Of a DNA stretch of 64,000 nt, positions 32,882 to 41,453 are shown piece after piece. Source of the DNA: Pseudodesulfovibrio cashew (GTDB lineage: Bacteria; Desulfobacterota; Desulfovibrionia; Desulfovibrionales; Desulfovibrionaceae). How positions within the stretch are numbered: position 1 is the stretch's first letter; each line of letters opens with the position of its first letter. The notes beneath the pieces were generated by a model. That model saw only the letters and a program-made list of their open reading frames with translations, was not told the origin of the DNA and did not search any database. The stretch spans positions 2,829,501 to 2,893,500 of the forward strand of contig NZ_CP046400.1 in the NCBI RefSeq assembly GCF_009762795.1, given 5' to 3'. The position numbers and the translations under genes were made by a program.

Positions 32882-32927
32882 TATGCCTTCGTTGGGGTCG
32901 TGTACCCTTCGAAGGCATATTGTTTTG
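32882..32927 (+). terminator. Terminator after rpmE
   Basis: 10-bp arms TATGCCTTCG/CGAAGGCATA (32882-32891, 32910-32919) with an 18-nt loop, then TTGTTTT. Confidence 0.75.
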
Positions 32928-33048
32928 TCCGGCGGACTTTACAACCGGGAGAGAATCCTTGATTCTTGTCCCGGTTGAGCATCGTGCAGCGACGGGAAGC
33001 ACGGTGCCTTAAATCGCGCAACACCATCTGTTTCCGGAGGGTAACCGA

Positions 33049-33996
33049 TTGCATCTGCGAGGACTATTCGCCTTGGCGGCTCCCCAGGCCGTGGGAGGGC
33101 AGGCCGTAATCGAAGGCGTGATGATGCGCGCCAAGGACAATCTTGCCATCGCCATCCGCAAGTCGGACGGTGAAATCATCACCGAGGTTCGTCCCTGGTT
33201 TTCCCTTGCTGTGCATCCCTGGCTCAAGAAGCCTTTCCTGCGCGGTTTTCCTGTGCTGATGGAAACCATGGTCAACGGTATCAAGGCCCTCAATTTTTCA
33301 GCCATACAGGCCGCCGATGACGATGAGGAAGAGGGCGAACTGACCAGTTGGCACCTCATCCTGACTATGGTCCTCGCCCTCGGTGCAGCCCTCGGGCTGT
33401 TCGTGGTCCTGCCGCACTTCCTGTCCGTGGGCATGGAGTTTCTCGGTCTTGCCGGCGATGTGGATTCCCTGAGTTTTCACCTCTGGGACGGCATTATCAA
33501 AATGATCGTCTTCGTGGGGTACATTCTCGCCATTTCCCTCATCCCGGATATCAAGCGGGTCTTCCAGTATCACGGGGCCGAGCATAAGGTTATCTGGACC
33601 TGGGAGGATGGACGCGAACTTTCTCCGTCTGCGACCCATTTTTACAGCCGCCTGCATCCGCGCTGCGGAACCGCCTTTCTCCTGTTCGTTCTGGCGATCT
33701 CCATACTGCTTTACGCCATCCTGGTGCCGTATCTGCTCCTGGTTTATTCTCCCGAACATTTTGTCGTGAAACACCTGTACATCGTAGGCCTGAAGCTGTT
33801 TCTCATGATTCCGGTCTCCAATATCGCCTATGAGGTCATCAAGTTCGCCGGGAAGCACAGCAAGAGCATCTTGTGCAAGATTCTCTGCTGGCCGGGCCTG
33901 ATGATGCAGATCCTGACCACCAAGGAACCGGACGACAGTCAAATCGAAGTGGCCATTGCCGCCTTGCAGTGCGCCGTTAACGCCGAGGAGTGCTAG
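33049..33996 (+). CDS. DUF1385 (YqhQ-like) membrane protein
   Basis: The 315-residue product uses a TTG start at 33049, after GGAGG. It has the family start [22 protein letters not shown], a helical hairpin in the membrane (about 105-130 and 148-165), the conserved [13 protein letters not shown] and [13 protein letters not shown] segments, and further C-terminal membrane helices. Family function is unclear. It is 2 bp before prfA, an arrangement often seen in bacteria, so one transcript covers both. Confidence 0.82.
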   Translation: MHLRGLFALAAPQAVGGQAVIEGVMMRAKDNLAIAIRKSDGEIITEVRPWFSLAVHPWLKKPFLRGFPVLMETMVNGIKALNFSAIQAADDDEEEGELTSWHLILTMVLALGAALGLFVVLPHFLSVGMEFLGLAGDVDSLSFHLWDGIIKMIVFVGYILAISLIPDIKRVFQYHGAEHKVIWTWEDGRELSPSATHFYSRLHPRCGTAFLLFVLAISILLYAILVPYLLLVYSPEHFVVKHLYIVGLKLFLMIPVSNIAYEVIKFAGKHSKSILCKILCWPGLMMQILTTKEPDDSQIEVAIAALQCAVNAEEC

Positions 33997-33998
33997 AG

Positions 33999-35066
33999 AT
34001 GTTTGGCAAGCTTGAAGAAATCGAGACAAAGTTCGTGGACCTGGAAAAGGAGCTCGCCGAGCCCGAAATTTTCAACGACCAGGACCGATACAAGAAGGTC
34101 TCCAAGGCGCATGCCGATCTCGGTGATATCGTCAAGGTGTTCCGCGAGTACAAGCTGGTATCGCAGGATATCGAGGACAACAGGGAACTCCTGCACGACT
34201 CCGATCCGGATATTCAGGAGATGGCGAAAGCCGAGATAGAGGAATTGGAGCCCCAACTGCCCGAGTTGGAGGACAAGCTCAAGATCCTGTTGCTGCCTAA
34301 GGATCCCATGGATGAGAAGAACATCATCCTGGAAATTCGTGCGGGCACCGGTGGGGACGAGGCGGCCCTTTTCGCATCTGACCTCTACCGTATGTATTCC
34401 CGATACGCCGAGGCGAATCGCTGGAAAGTCGAGGAGATGAGCTCCAACACCACTGGGTCGGGCGGACTCAAGGAAGTCATTGCCTCCATTTCCGGTGAAA
34501 AGGTCTATTCCAAGCTCAAATACGAGTCCGGCACCCATCGCGTGCAGCGTGTGCCTGCCACCGAGTCCCAGGGACGCATCCACACCTCGGCCGTCACTGT
34601 GGCGATCATGCCCGAGGCGGAAGAGGTCGATGTGGATATCCGCAACGAGGATCTGCGCGTGGACGTGTTCCGTGCTTCCGGTCCCGGTGGTCAGTCGGTC
34701 AACACCACTGACTCGGCAATCCGCATTACCCACGTTCCCACCGGCCTGGTTGTCATCTGCCAGGATGAGAAGTCCCAGCACAAGAACAAGGCCAAGGCCA
34801 TGAAAGTGCTGCGTTCCCGCCTGCTCCAACTCGAACAGGAAAAGGCCAAGGCCGAGGAAGACGCCGCCCGCCGCAGCCAGGTCGGGTCCGGTGACCGCTC
34901 CGAGCGCATCCGCACTTACAACTTCCCTCAGGGCCGCGTGTCCGACCATCGCATCAACCTGACCCTGCACTCCCTGGCGAAGGTGATGGAAGGAGAGTTG
35001 GAAGAGCTGACCGACGCCCTCATCAGCCACTTCCAGGCCGAGGCCATGAAGCGGCAGGGCGAGTAG
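33999..35066 (+). CDS. prfA: Peptide chain release factor 1
   Basis: The product has 355 residues from the ATG at 33999. It reads UAA and UAG stop codons. The stop-codon recognition region is [16 protein letters not shown], and the catalytic peptidyl-tRNA hydrolysis loop is [16 protein letters not shown]. prmC, whose product methylates the Gln of GGQ, follows 17 bp later. Confidence 0.96.
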   Translation: MFGKLEEIETKFVDLEKELAEPEIFNDQDRYKKVSKAHADLGDIVKVFREYKLVSQDIEDNRELLHDSDPDIQEMAKAEIEELEPQLPELEDKLKILLLPKDPMDEKNIILEIRAGTGGDEAALFASDLYRMYSRYAEANRWKVEEMSSNTTGSGGLKEVIASISGEKVYSKLKYESGTHRVQRVPATESQGRIHTSAVTVAIMPEAEEVDVDIRNEDLRVDVFRASGPGGQSVNTTDSAIRITHVPTGLVVICQDEKSQHKNKAKAMKVLRSRLLQLEQEKAKAEEDAARRSQVGSGDRSERIRTYNFPQGRVSDHRINLTLHSLAKVMEGELEELTDALISHFQAEAMKRQGE

Positions 35067-35083
35067 CTCTTCGGGGACCGAGC

Positions 35084-35935
35084 ATGGGTTCCACCATCCT
35101 TTCTTTGCTCAAGGAAAGCGAGTCTCGCCTGCTGGCGGTCGATTCGCCGCGTCTGAGCGCCGAGGTGCTTGTGGCCGAAGTGTTGGGCTGCTCAAGGCTT
35201 ACGCTTGTGGGCGATCGCGAGCGAGAGGTGGACGACCGGGACTTGGAGCGAATCCGCGAACTGGTGGGCCGCCGTGCGACGGGCGAGCCCCTCGCCTATA
35301 TCCTTGGCCGCAAGGAGTTTTACGGGCTGGATTTTATGGTCACTCCCGATACGCTTATCCCGCGCCCGGAGACCGAACACATTATCGAGGCCGTCGAGGA
35401 ACATTTCCCCCGAGATTCCCGTTTTCGGTTTGCTGACCTGGGAACTGGCAGCGGTATCCTGGCAGTGACCCTGGCCCATCTTTTCACTGGTTCCAAAGGC
35501 GTTGCCGTGGACCTGAGTCCAGGTGCCCTGAATGTGGCTGAAAAGAACGCTCTGGCCCACGGGGTGGCTGATCGGGTTGAGTTTCGCCTGGGAGATTTCA
35601 CCGAACGGTTGTTTCCTGACGATTCGCTGGATCTTATTGTTTCCAATCCTCCCTATGTGCCTCAGCAGGAGTTCGACGAGGCCAGCCGCGAGGTCGTTGA
35701 CTTTGAGCCTGTCACTGCTCTTGTCAGTGGGGCGGACGGACTGGACCACATCCGCGCCATGCTGCCTCGTGTTACGGACGCGTTAAAAACCGGGGGGCTA
35801 TTCATGATGGAAATCGGATACCGTCAGGCAGAGGGTGTTGTGAGAATAATTACTGACTACTTGTCGGAATACAAGGAGATTCAGGTCCTCAAGGACCTTG
35901 CGGAGCACGACCGGATCGTGTTGCTGCGGAAATAA
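35084..35935 (+). CDS. prmC: Release factor glutamine N5-methyltransferase
   Basis: The 283-residue protein has the N-terminal helical release-factor-binding domain (about 1-85), SAM motif ADLGTGSGILAVTLA and the catalytic NPPYVP motif (about residue 186). It methylates the GGQ glutamine of RF1/RF2. It lies directly downstream of prfA. Confidence 0.95.
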   Translation: MGSTILSLLKESESRLLAVDSPRLSAEVLVAEVLGCSRLTLVGDREREVDDRDLERIRELVGRRATGEPLAYILGRKEFYGLDFMVTPDTLIPRPETEHIIEAVEEHFPRDSRFRFADLGTGSGILAVTLAHLFTGSKGVAVDLSPGALNVAEKNALAHGVADRVEFRLGDFTERLFPDDSLDLIVSNPPYVPQQEFDEASREVVDFEPVTALVSGADGLDHIRAMLPRVTDALKTGGLFMMEIGYRQAEGVVRIITDYLSEYKEIQVLKDLAEHDRIVLLRK

Positions 35936-36070
35936 TAATCTCAAAAAAGCAACACCGGCCAACGAATGTTGTTGTAAAAATACAAGAAGTTGCCAAAAAA
36001 CAACATAAGTCTAGACAATTTTCAGATAGATAAATCAAGCTAAATCAGTATGTTAAGCTTAAATCAACGG

Positions 36071-36087
36071 TTGGCATAATCCTTGCT
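36071..36087 (+). promoter_or_regulatory. Candidate sigma-54 promoter upstream of lpxC
   Basis: TTGGCATAATCCTTGCT matches the -24/-12 pattern: GG and GC are separated by exactly 10 nt. It lies 32 bp upstream of the lpxC start. The preceding 130 bp are A+T-rich and could contain activator sites. I found no enhancer-binding protein gene nearby. Confidence 0.6.
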
Positions 36088-36118
36088 TAGTTAAACATGA
36101 TTTTCAATCGGAGGATTA

Positions 36119-37036
36119 ATGCTACAAAGAACCATACATAAAACAGTGCGTTGCACGGGGATCGGTCTGCACAGCGGTAAGCAGGTGGAGTTGGTCCTTC
36201 GTCCGGCCGCTGAGGATACCGGCATCCTTTTTTCTCTGAAGAATGGCTCCGGTTCCACCTTCCTCACTCCCGCCCCGTCTCTGGTCGTCGAGACCGGTCT
36301 GGCCACCGTCTTGGGGGACGGGCGCGAGACCGTCGCTACGGTTGAGCATCTGCTCGCCACTGTCTCCGGCATGGGTATCGACAATATCCACATAGAGGTG
36401 ACGGGCCGGGAACTCCCGATCATGGACGGCAGCGCCGCTTCCTTCGTCTATCTGCTCAAGCAGGCTGGCGTCCGCAAGCAGTCCAGGAGCCGCCGTGTTC
36501 TGGCCGTAAAGAAGAACGTGGAGTTTGAGCAGGACGGCAAGTTCATCAAGGCCCGTCCTTACGACGGCTTCCTGGTGGACTATACCATCGAGTTTGCTCA
36601 CCCGCTGATCGGCACTCAGCAGATGCGGTTGGAAATCACTCCAGAGAATTTCAGCTCCGAGATCGCCAAGGCGCGTACTTTTGGTTTCCTCAAGGAAGTC
36701 GATTACCTGCACGCAAACGGTTTGGCCTTGGGCGGTTCCCTTGATAACGCCATAGTGCTCGATGAGTACGGTGTGCTCAACGCCGAGGGGCTGCGCTTCA
36801 AGGATGAGTTTGTACGCCACAAGCTGCTTGACTTCGTCGGTGACATGGCCGTTATCGGTGCTCCGCTTCAGGGCCGCTTCGAGGTTTTCGCTTCGGGGCA
36901 TGCCATGAATAACGCCTTCCTGCGTCACCTGGACGAGAATCGTGACCTCTACCTGGAGTCCAAGATCTTGGGCGGCAGCGAGGCCATGGAAGCTGTTCCC
37001 GGAGACGTTCTGGAGCCCGTGGCTGTCACCGCCTAG
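36119..37036 (+). CDS. lpxC: UDP-3-O-acyl-N-acetylglucosamine deacetylase
   Basis: The 305-residue zinc deacetylase catalyses the committed step of lipid A synthesis. Zinc ligands and catalytic residues are visible: TVEHLLATVSG, VRHKLLDFVGDM (HxxxD) and SGHAMNNAFLRHL. The ATG at 36119 follows GGAGG. It stands alone between a candidate sigma-54 promoter and a strong terminator. Confidence 0.95.
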   Translation: MLQRTIHKTVRCTGIGLHSGKQVELVLRPAAEDTGILFSLKNGSGSTFLTPAPSLVVETGLATVLGDGRETVATVEHLLATVSGMGIDNIHIEVTGRELPIMDGSAASFVYLLKQAGVRKQSRSRRVLAVKKNVEFEQDGKFIKARPYDGFLVDYTIEFAHPLIGTQQMRLEITPENFSSEIAKARTFGFLKEVDYLHANGLALGGSLDNAIVLDEYGVLNAEGLRFKDEFVRHKLLDFVGDMAVIGAPLQGRFEVFASGHAMNNAFLRHLDENRDLYLESKILGGSEAMEAVPGDVLEPVAVTA

Positions 37037-37058
37037 ACTATCCTTTCCGCAAATGACA

Positions 37059-37084
37059 AAGCCCGTCTTCGGACGGGCTTTTTT
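37059..37084 (+). terminator. Terminator after lpxC
   Basis: GCCCGTC/GACGGGC stem (37061-37067, 37072-37078), extended by AA/TT, with UUCG tetraloop, followed by TTTTTT. Confidence 0.92.
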
Positions 37085-37137
37085 ATTGGCTTTCATTGCA
37101 ATTGAGATGTCCTTTTCGGGACACCTGCATTTGATGG

Positions 37138-37965
37138 CTATCCTTGTCCGAACATGCGTTCCGCGATAAGGCCGCCGTGGTTGCGCCTAGGCAGATGGGA
37201 TACTCCCAAGCACTCCAGTCCGCCGGTGAAGCCGGATCGATCCCTTGAGGACAGGTAACGCTTGAGCGCTTCGCTTCTGGCCGGGTGTTGGAGGCGCACT
37301 TTGTAGGCCATGTCCGGAGGTCTGGAAATGAATTCCACCCTGACCATGCCGAAGCCTGTCAATTCGAATTCGTAAGTGGGTTGGACGAGTTGGCTTGAAC
37401 TTTTCTGTCTGGGCACAAAGGCGACGTGGCGTCGCGCCGACGGGATAAGCCACGGCAGATAGTGAAAACGGCCGTCTGCTCGGTCGAGCACGCTGTTGAT
37501 GGCCTCAAGGCAGCGAGTGGCATCGAGGAGGGCTGGCAGCAGGGCGGCATCTTCCCGTGCGCAGTAGAGAAATGCTTCGAGGCGATCCTGAATGCGGTCT
37601 TCGGAAAGAGCCCCATAGTGTTTGCGTAGGCGGTTTTCAAAGAGGGTGCGCGCCGTGTCGAAGTGGCCTGCAAGATTCAGGGCGCTGATTCCGGCGCTGG
37701 ATGGCTCGAAGATGGCCTTGAGTATGATCTCGGGTTCCAACTGCCGGATAAGGAAGGTGAGTGTACCGCCTTCGGAGGGGGAAAAGGGTAACTGTGCAAG
37801 GAGCTTGTGTCCCTCGATATCCACCCAGGCCAGTTCCGGCGAGACGCGCTTAACCAGGGTACCTCGCACCTTCTGACCTTTCTTTCGCCCCTTTTTGAAA
37901 GAATCGGACCGGTCGTTGCCGCCACCGGAGCCGAAAAAATGGGAACCGGAATCGCGAATGCGCAT
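37138..37965 (-). CDS. Hypothetical protein at the end of the flagellar operon
   Basis: The 275-residue protein has a basic, serine/glycine-rich N-terminus (about 1-35), a possible barrel strand region (KVRGTLVKRVSPELAWVDIEGHKLLAQL, residues about 32-60) and a helical region, with no membrane segment. I do not recognise the family. It follows the three preceding flagellar-operon genes with short gaps, so a flagellar role, for example a FliK-like or chaperone role, is possible but not shown. Confidence 0.6.
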   Translation of the reverse strand: MRIRDSGSHFFGSGGGNDRSDSFKKGRKKGQKVRGTLVKRVSPELAWVDIEGHKLLAQLPFSPSEGGTLTFLIRQLEPEIILKAIFEPSSAGISALNLAGHFDTARTLFENRLRKHYGALSEDRIQDRLEAFLYCAREDAALLPALLDATRCLEAINSVLDRADGRFHYLPWLIPSARRHVAFVPRQKSSSQLVQPTYEFELTGFGMVRVEFISRPPDMAYKVRLQHPARSEALKRYLSSRDRSGFTGGLECLGVSHLPRRNHGGLIAERMFGQG

Positions 37966-37974
37966 TGTGCCCCC

Positions 37975-38382
37975 CTATGCCTGGTCGATAATCAGTTCCA
38001 CTTCTTCGATGCTTAGTCCGGTGGCCTTTGCCATGGCGGTAGTTGATTTGCCGGCCCTGTGGCCGTTGAGGATAATTTCTCGCATGAATTGGGGAGATTT
38101 GCAGTAGTCATTGGCCAAATCGACGAGCTTCTTGAGCTCTACGGATTTCTTTTCCAGATCTTCATTCAGGGTGACCAGACCTGCCTGCCGTTGTTCGAAG
38201 GTGGCGACCAGTTCATTTTCGAGTTGCGTGTTGAACTGGAGGCGTTTGATGAATTCCTCCTGCTTGAGCTGGAGAGCGGTGAGCAGAGATTCCGATTTTC
38301 GCAGGCGCAGGAAGAAGAGGATTACCACGCACAGGAGAACGATTTCGCTTACGGTGAACAGGAGCAGAAGCAGGTTGGACAT
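37975..38382 (-). CDS. Membrane-anchored coiled-coil protein with C-terminal helix-turn-helix-like segment
   Basis: The 135-residue protein has one membrane helix (about 4-24), a coiled-coil stretch (about 28-88, heptad leucines) and a short C-terminal motif, STTAMAKATGLSIEEVELII, resembling a small helix-turn-helix. The arrangement resembles DUF2802-type proteins found with flagellar genes in deltaproteobacteria. Its neighbours are FliL and flagellar regulators. Confidence 0.6.
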   Translation of the reverse strand: MSNLLLLLFTVSEIVLLCVVILFFLRLRKSESLLTALQLKQEEFIKRLQFNTQLENELVATFEQRQAGLVTLNEDLEKKSVELKKLVDLANDYCKSPQFMREIILNGHRAGKSTTAMAKATGLSIEEVELIIDQA

Positions 38383-38403
38383 GGGAAGACTCGGGGGTTG
38401 AAA

Positions 38404-38730
38404 TCAGATTTTGACGTTGACGATATTGCCGGACCACGGCGAGGGGTTGGGAGAATCGGACTTGGTATCCTCGTCGGATTCCTTTTCCTTTCGCTCCCTT
38501 TCCGGAGCTGCCTGTTGTTGGTGCTGTCCTCCGTCGCGATCCACCGGAGTGGTGCGTTCCTTCTTGTCCACCTGTTGGACCTTGCCCTGATCCTGGCGGA
38601 CCTGTTCCCTGAGTAGCGGGCCGAACAACTGCTGCTGCGCTTCGGGGCTGGCCTTGTCCGCATGCACGATTTTCGCAACGTAATGCATTTGCGAAATGAG
38701 GACCGGAAGATCCAGTGGTGTCGAACTCAT
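38404..38730 (-). CDS. Small hypothetical protein of the flagellar operon
   Basis: The 108-residue product has an ordered N-terminal third (LDLPVLISQMHYVAKIVHAD) and then a very charged, glutamine-rich tail that looks unstructured. No family recognised. It is 3 bp after fliL on the same strand, which supports that it is a real, co-transcribed gene. Confidence 0.55.
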   Translation of the reverse strand: MSSTPLDLPVLISQMHYVAKIVHADKASPEAQQQLFGPLLREQVRQDQGKVQQVDKKERTTPVDRDGGQHQQQAAPERERKEKESDEDTKSDSPNPSPWSGNIVNVKI

Positions 38731-38733
38731 GGC

Positions 38734-39456
38734 CTACCTCACTAGGTATTGTTCGAAGAGCAGCGTGTCGAACTGGCCGAATCCCATGTACTGGTTGATG
38801 ATGGCCAGCAGCTCCTTCTTGAGCTTCTCACTATTCTTCTCATCGGACAAAAACTGTAAATCCTTATTCTTCAGGTAGTAGTACAACGCATTGCGGACGG
38901 TGTATGTTTCTTGCTTGAACTGCCGTGCCAGCCCTTCTTCCGTGGTGCTGATAACAATTCGGACCTGAAGAAAGCGAATCTTGTCTTCGTTGTCGCGTTG
39001 CTCGATGAGAAAAGGATCGAGTCGGATGAGTATCCGAGGAATTTCGACTTCCTCGGGTTCTTGTGGCGTCTCCTGGACAGTTTCCTCGACGGGCTCGGGA
39101 GGAGGCGGGGGAGGTTCTTCGGGGTCGCGTGCGAGCAGGAATATGATGACGGCTACGAGAACCAGAATGATGCCGATGAAGATCAGGACCATCTTGTTGG
39201 TGAGCAGATTCTTGAGGGAAAGCTTGGGTTTCTCCTCTTCCTCCTCACCTGGGAAGGGAGTCTCTTCCTCTATGACGACCTCTTCTTCCTCTTCGTCTTC
39301 GTCCTCCAGAAAAGGAGCGTCGTCGAGGTCAAGGTCGACTTTTTGCGTGGCCCTGCTAGCTTCGCTGTCGTCAAGCTGGGCTTTTGGCTGCCCGGACTCT
39401 TCGGAGGACAGACCTTCGGTCAGATCATCTGAATCGTCCGGGACAAGCAAGACCAT
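38734..39456 (-). CDS. fliL: Flagellar basal-body-associated protein FliL
   Basis: The 240-residue protein has a long acidic N-terminal cytoplasmic part (about 1-85), one membrane helix (LTNKMVLIFIGIILVLVAVI region, about 86-108), a proline/glutamate linker and a FliL domain ending YMGFGQFDTLLFEQYLVR. FliL surrounds the stator near the motor. The N-terminal acidic extension is longer than in enteric FliL (about 155 aa total), but is common in this class. Confidence 0.85.
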   Translation of the reverse strand: MVLLVPDDSDDLTEGLSSEESGQPKAQLDDSEASRATQKVDLDLDDAPFLEDEDEEEEEVVIEEETPFPGEEEEEKPKLSLKNLLTNKMVLIFIGIILVLVAVIIFLLARDPEEPPPPPPEPVEETVQETPQEPEEVEIPRILIRLDPFLIEQRDNEDKIRFLQVRIVISTTEEGLARQFKQETYTVRNALYYYLKNKDLQFLSDEKNSEKLKKELLAIINQYMGFGQFDTLLFEQYLVR

Positions 39457-39481
39457 GGCGTTTGCCTAACGGGCCGCTGCG

Positions 39482-39862
39482 CTAGGCGAAGATTTTTTCG
39501 ATCTTCTGGCCCAATGTTTCCGGGGTGAACGGCTTGACGATGTAATTGGACACTTTGGCTTGGACAGCCTCGATGATATTCTCCTGCTGTGCTTCGGCAG
39601 TGACCATCAGGAAGGGGATGTCGGCGTATTCCTCGCTGGCGCGCACTTTGCGCAGCAGATCGATACCCGACATGGTGGGCATGTTCCAGTCGGAAACGAT
39701 GAAGTCGATGTTGTCCTTATTCAGAATTTCCCATGCGGTGGAACCGTCATCAGCCTCAACGATGTTGTTGAAGCCGAGCTGACGAAGGATGTTCTTCACG
39801 ATCTTGCGCATGGTGGAGAAGTCGTCCACCACCAGAACACGCATGCCGGTATCATATGCCAT
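39482..39862 (-). CDS. cheY: Chemotaxis response regulator CheY
   Basis: The 126-residue protein is a close CheY match: VDDFSTMRKIVKNIL at the start, phosphorylation site DFIVSDWNMPTMSG, MVTAEAQ and IVKPFTPETL. It is placed directly after fliA and before fliL in the flagellar operon, so it is likely the CheY that binds FliM to switch rotation. Confidence 0.93.
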   Translation of the reverse strand: MAYDTGMRVLVVDDFSTMRKIVKNILRQLGFNNIVEADDGSTAWEILNKDNIDFIVSDWNMPTMSGIDLLRKVRASEEYADIPFLMVTAEAQQENIIEAVQAKVSNYIVKPFTPETLGQKIEKIFA

Positions 39863-39881
39863 GGGATACTCCTTTGACTTA

Positions 39882-40667
39882 TTACTCGCTTTCGTAGCGA
39901 GCTCTGAATGTTTTTCTCAGTTTTATCAGGGCCTGGGAGTGAAGCTGGGAAACACGGCCTTCGGTAATGTCCATGACCTCGGCTGTTTCCTTCATGTTCA
40001 ACTCCTCCCCGTAGTATAGAGATATGACCAATTTTTCTCTTGGCGTCAATTCCTCAATGAGATTGGCTACTTTGTCAACTATTTCCTGAAATGCGGTGGA
40101 CTGGAAAGGCTCGTCTTCGGTCATATTTTTTCGGCCGATGACGTTTTCATGGAAGCTGTCCAGGCTGAGGCACATCTGGTTGTGCAGCGCCTCCAGTCCC
40201 TGTTGGACCTCTTTCTCAGACATTCCGGTGTGTTCCTGAAGTTGCTCAGGGGTCGCGGGGGCACCAGTCTCATGTTCGATATGACGCTGGGCGTCTTCCA
40301 GAACCTTTACTTTCTGTCTGAGTCCACGTGAGAACCAGTCCATGCGTCTGAGTTCATCGAGCATGGCCCCCTTGATCCGGTTCTCGGAGTATGTCTCGAA
40401 CTTGATGCCGAGGCCGGGATTGAACTTCCCCAGGGCATCAAGCAGGCCCAGGCTGCCCGCGCTGATCAACTCGTTGAGTTCGACCGAATGGGGCAGCTTG
40501 GCCTTGAGGCGCAGGGCGAGGATGCGGATTTTAGGCGCGTAGAAGCGGACGATGTCCTCACGGTCCCGTGGAGAGAAATCGTCCCAGCTTTTGGCGCCTG
40601 CTTCCAGCTCACGCCACGGATCGTTCTTGGAAGAGGAGCTTCTTCCAGAAGAATTTAATATTGCCAT
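39882..40667 (-). CDS. fliA: Flagellar sigma factor FliA (sigma-28)
   Basis: The 261-residue sigma-70 family protein shows region 2 (SAGSLGLLDALGKFNPG and RIKGAMLDELRRMDW), region 3 and region 4 (LTPREKLVISLYYGEELNMKETAEVMDITEGRVSQ, shown in parts). It directs late flagellar transcription. Its start lies 59 bp inside the end of flhG, pointing to translational coupling. Confidence 0.94.
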   Translation of the reverse strand: MAILNSSGRSSSSKNDPWRELEAGAKSWDDFSPRDREDIVRFYAPKIRILALRLKAKLPHSVELNELISAGSLGLLDALGKFNPGLGIKFETYSENRIKGAMLDELRRMDWFSRGLRQKVKVLEDAQRHIEHETGAPATPEQLQEHTGMSEKEVQQGLEALHNQMCLSLDSFHENVIGRKNMTEDEPFQSTAFQEIVDKVANLIEELTPREKLVISLYYGEELNMKETAEVMDITEGRVSQLHSQALIKLRKTFRARYESE

Positions 40668-41436
40668 CGGTGCTCGGGGTTACTTTCCATGCATCCAGTT
40701 TCTTGGCGGCCTGCCTGACCGCCACACTCGCCGGGGACTTGGGAAATTTGTGGCAGAACGGCACCTGCGCGATGACCGATTTGCGCACGTTGGTGTCATA
40801 GGGAACACAGCCGACCAGGTCCAGGGAAATGCCATCAAGGAAGTGGTCACAGGCGTTGAGCAGCTTGAGATAGACTTCCCGGGCTGTTTTCTGGTCCTTG
40901 ACCATGTTCACCAGCACGCGGAATCGTTCCACGCCGTGTTGCAGCTTGAGGACCTTGATCAGTGCATAGGCGTCGGTGAGCGATGTGGGTTCCGGTGTAA
41001 TGACCAGCAGTCGTTCCTGCACGGCCAGGTTGAAGTAGAGCACGTTGTCGTTGATGCCCGCGCCCGTGTCAACGATGAGGTAGTCCACCTGGTCTTCCAG
41101 GGTGTCCATGGCATCCAGGAGATCTATCTTCTGTCCCTTGTCCAGGTCGACCATGTCGGACACGCCCGAGGACGCCGGAAGGATGCGGAATCCATACGGG
41201 GTATCGAAGAGGATCTTGTCCAGGGTCACATCCTCGTGGAAGAGGTGGAACAGGTTGTACTCCGGCGCCAGGCCGAGGATGACGTCCACATTGGCCAGCC
41301 CAAGGTCGGCGTCCAGGAGGACGACGTTCTTCCCAGCCATGCTCAGGGTATAGGCCAAGTTGACGGACATGTTGGTCTTGCCGACGCCGCCCTTGCCGGA
41401 CGTCACGGAGAGAACCATCGGAAGATTCGAAGTCAT
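40609..41436 (-). CDS. flhG: MinD-like ATPase FlhG (FleN), flagellar number regulator
   Basis: The 275-residue product has the deviant Walker A SGKGGVGKTNMSVNLA (about residue 12), LLDADLGLANVD and VDTGAGIND. FlhG antagonises FlhF to limit the number of polar flagella. It lies between flhF and fliA as in other polar flagellates and overlaps fliA by 59 bp. Confidence 0.93.
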   Translation of the reverse strand: MTSNLPMVLSVTSGKGGVGKTNMSVNLAYTLSMAGKNVVLLDADLGLANVDVILGLAPEYNLFHLFHEDVTLDKILFDTPYGFRILPASSGVSDMVDLDKGQKIDLLDAMDTLEDQVDYLIVDTGAGINDNVLYFNLAVQERLLVITPEPTSLTDAYALIKVLKLQHGVERFRVLVNMVKDQKTAREVYLKLLNACDHFLDGISLDLVGCVPYDTNVRKSVIAQVPFCHKFPKSPASVAVRQAAKKLDAWKVTPSTDGNIKFFWKKLLFQERSVA

Positions 41437-41453
41437 GGCGTCAGTCTATCTCC

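Noticed and set aside
35936-36070. Extra copy of the ATTATG/CATAAT operator upstream of lpxC
   Set aside because: A CATAAT hexamer is present at 36075, but the position 16 nt upstream reads TTAAAT, not ATTATG; the hexamer belongs to the sigma-54-type element.
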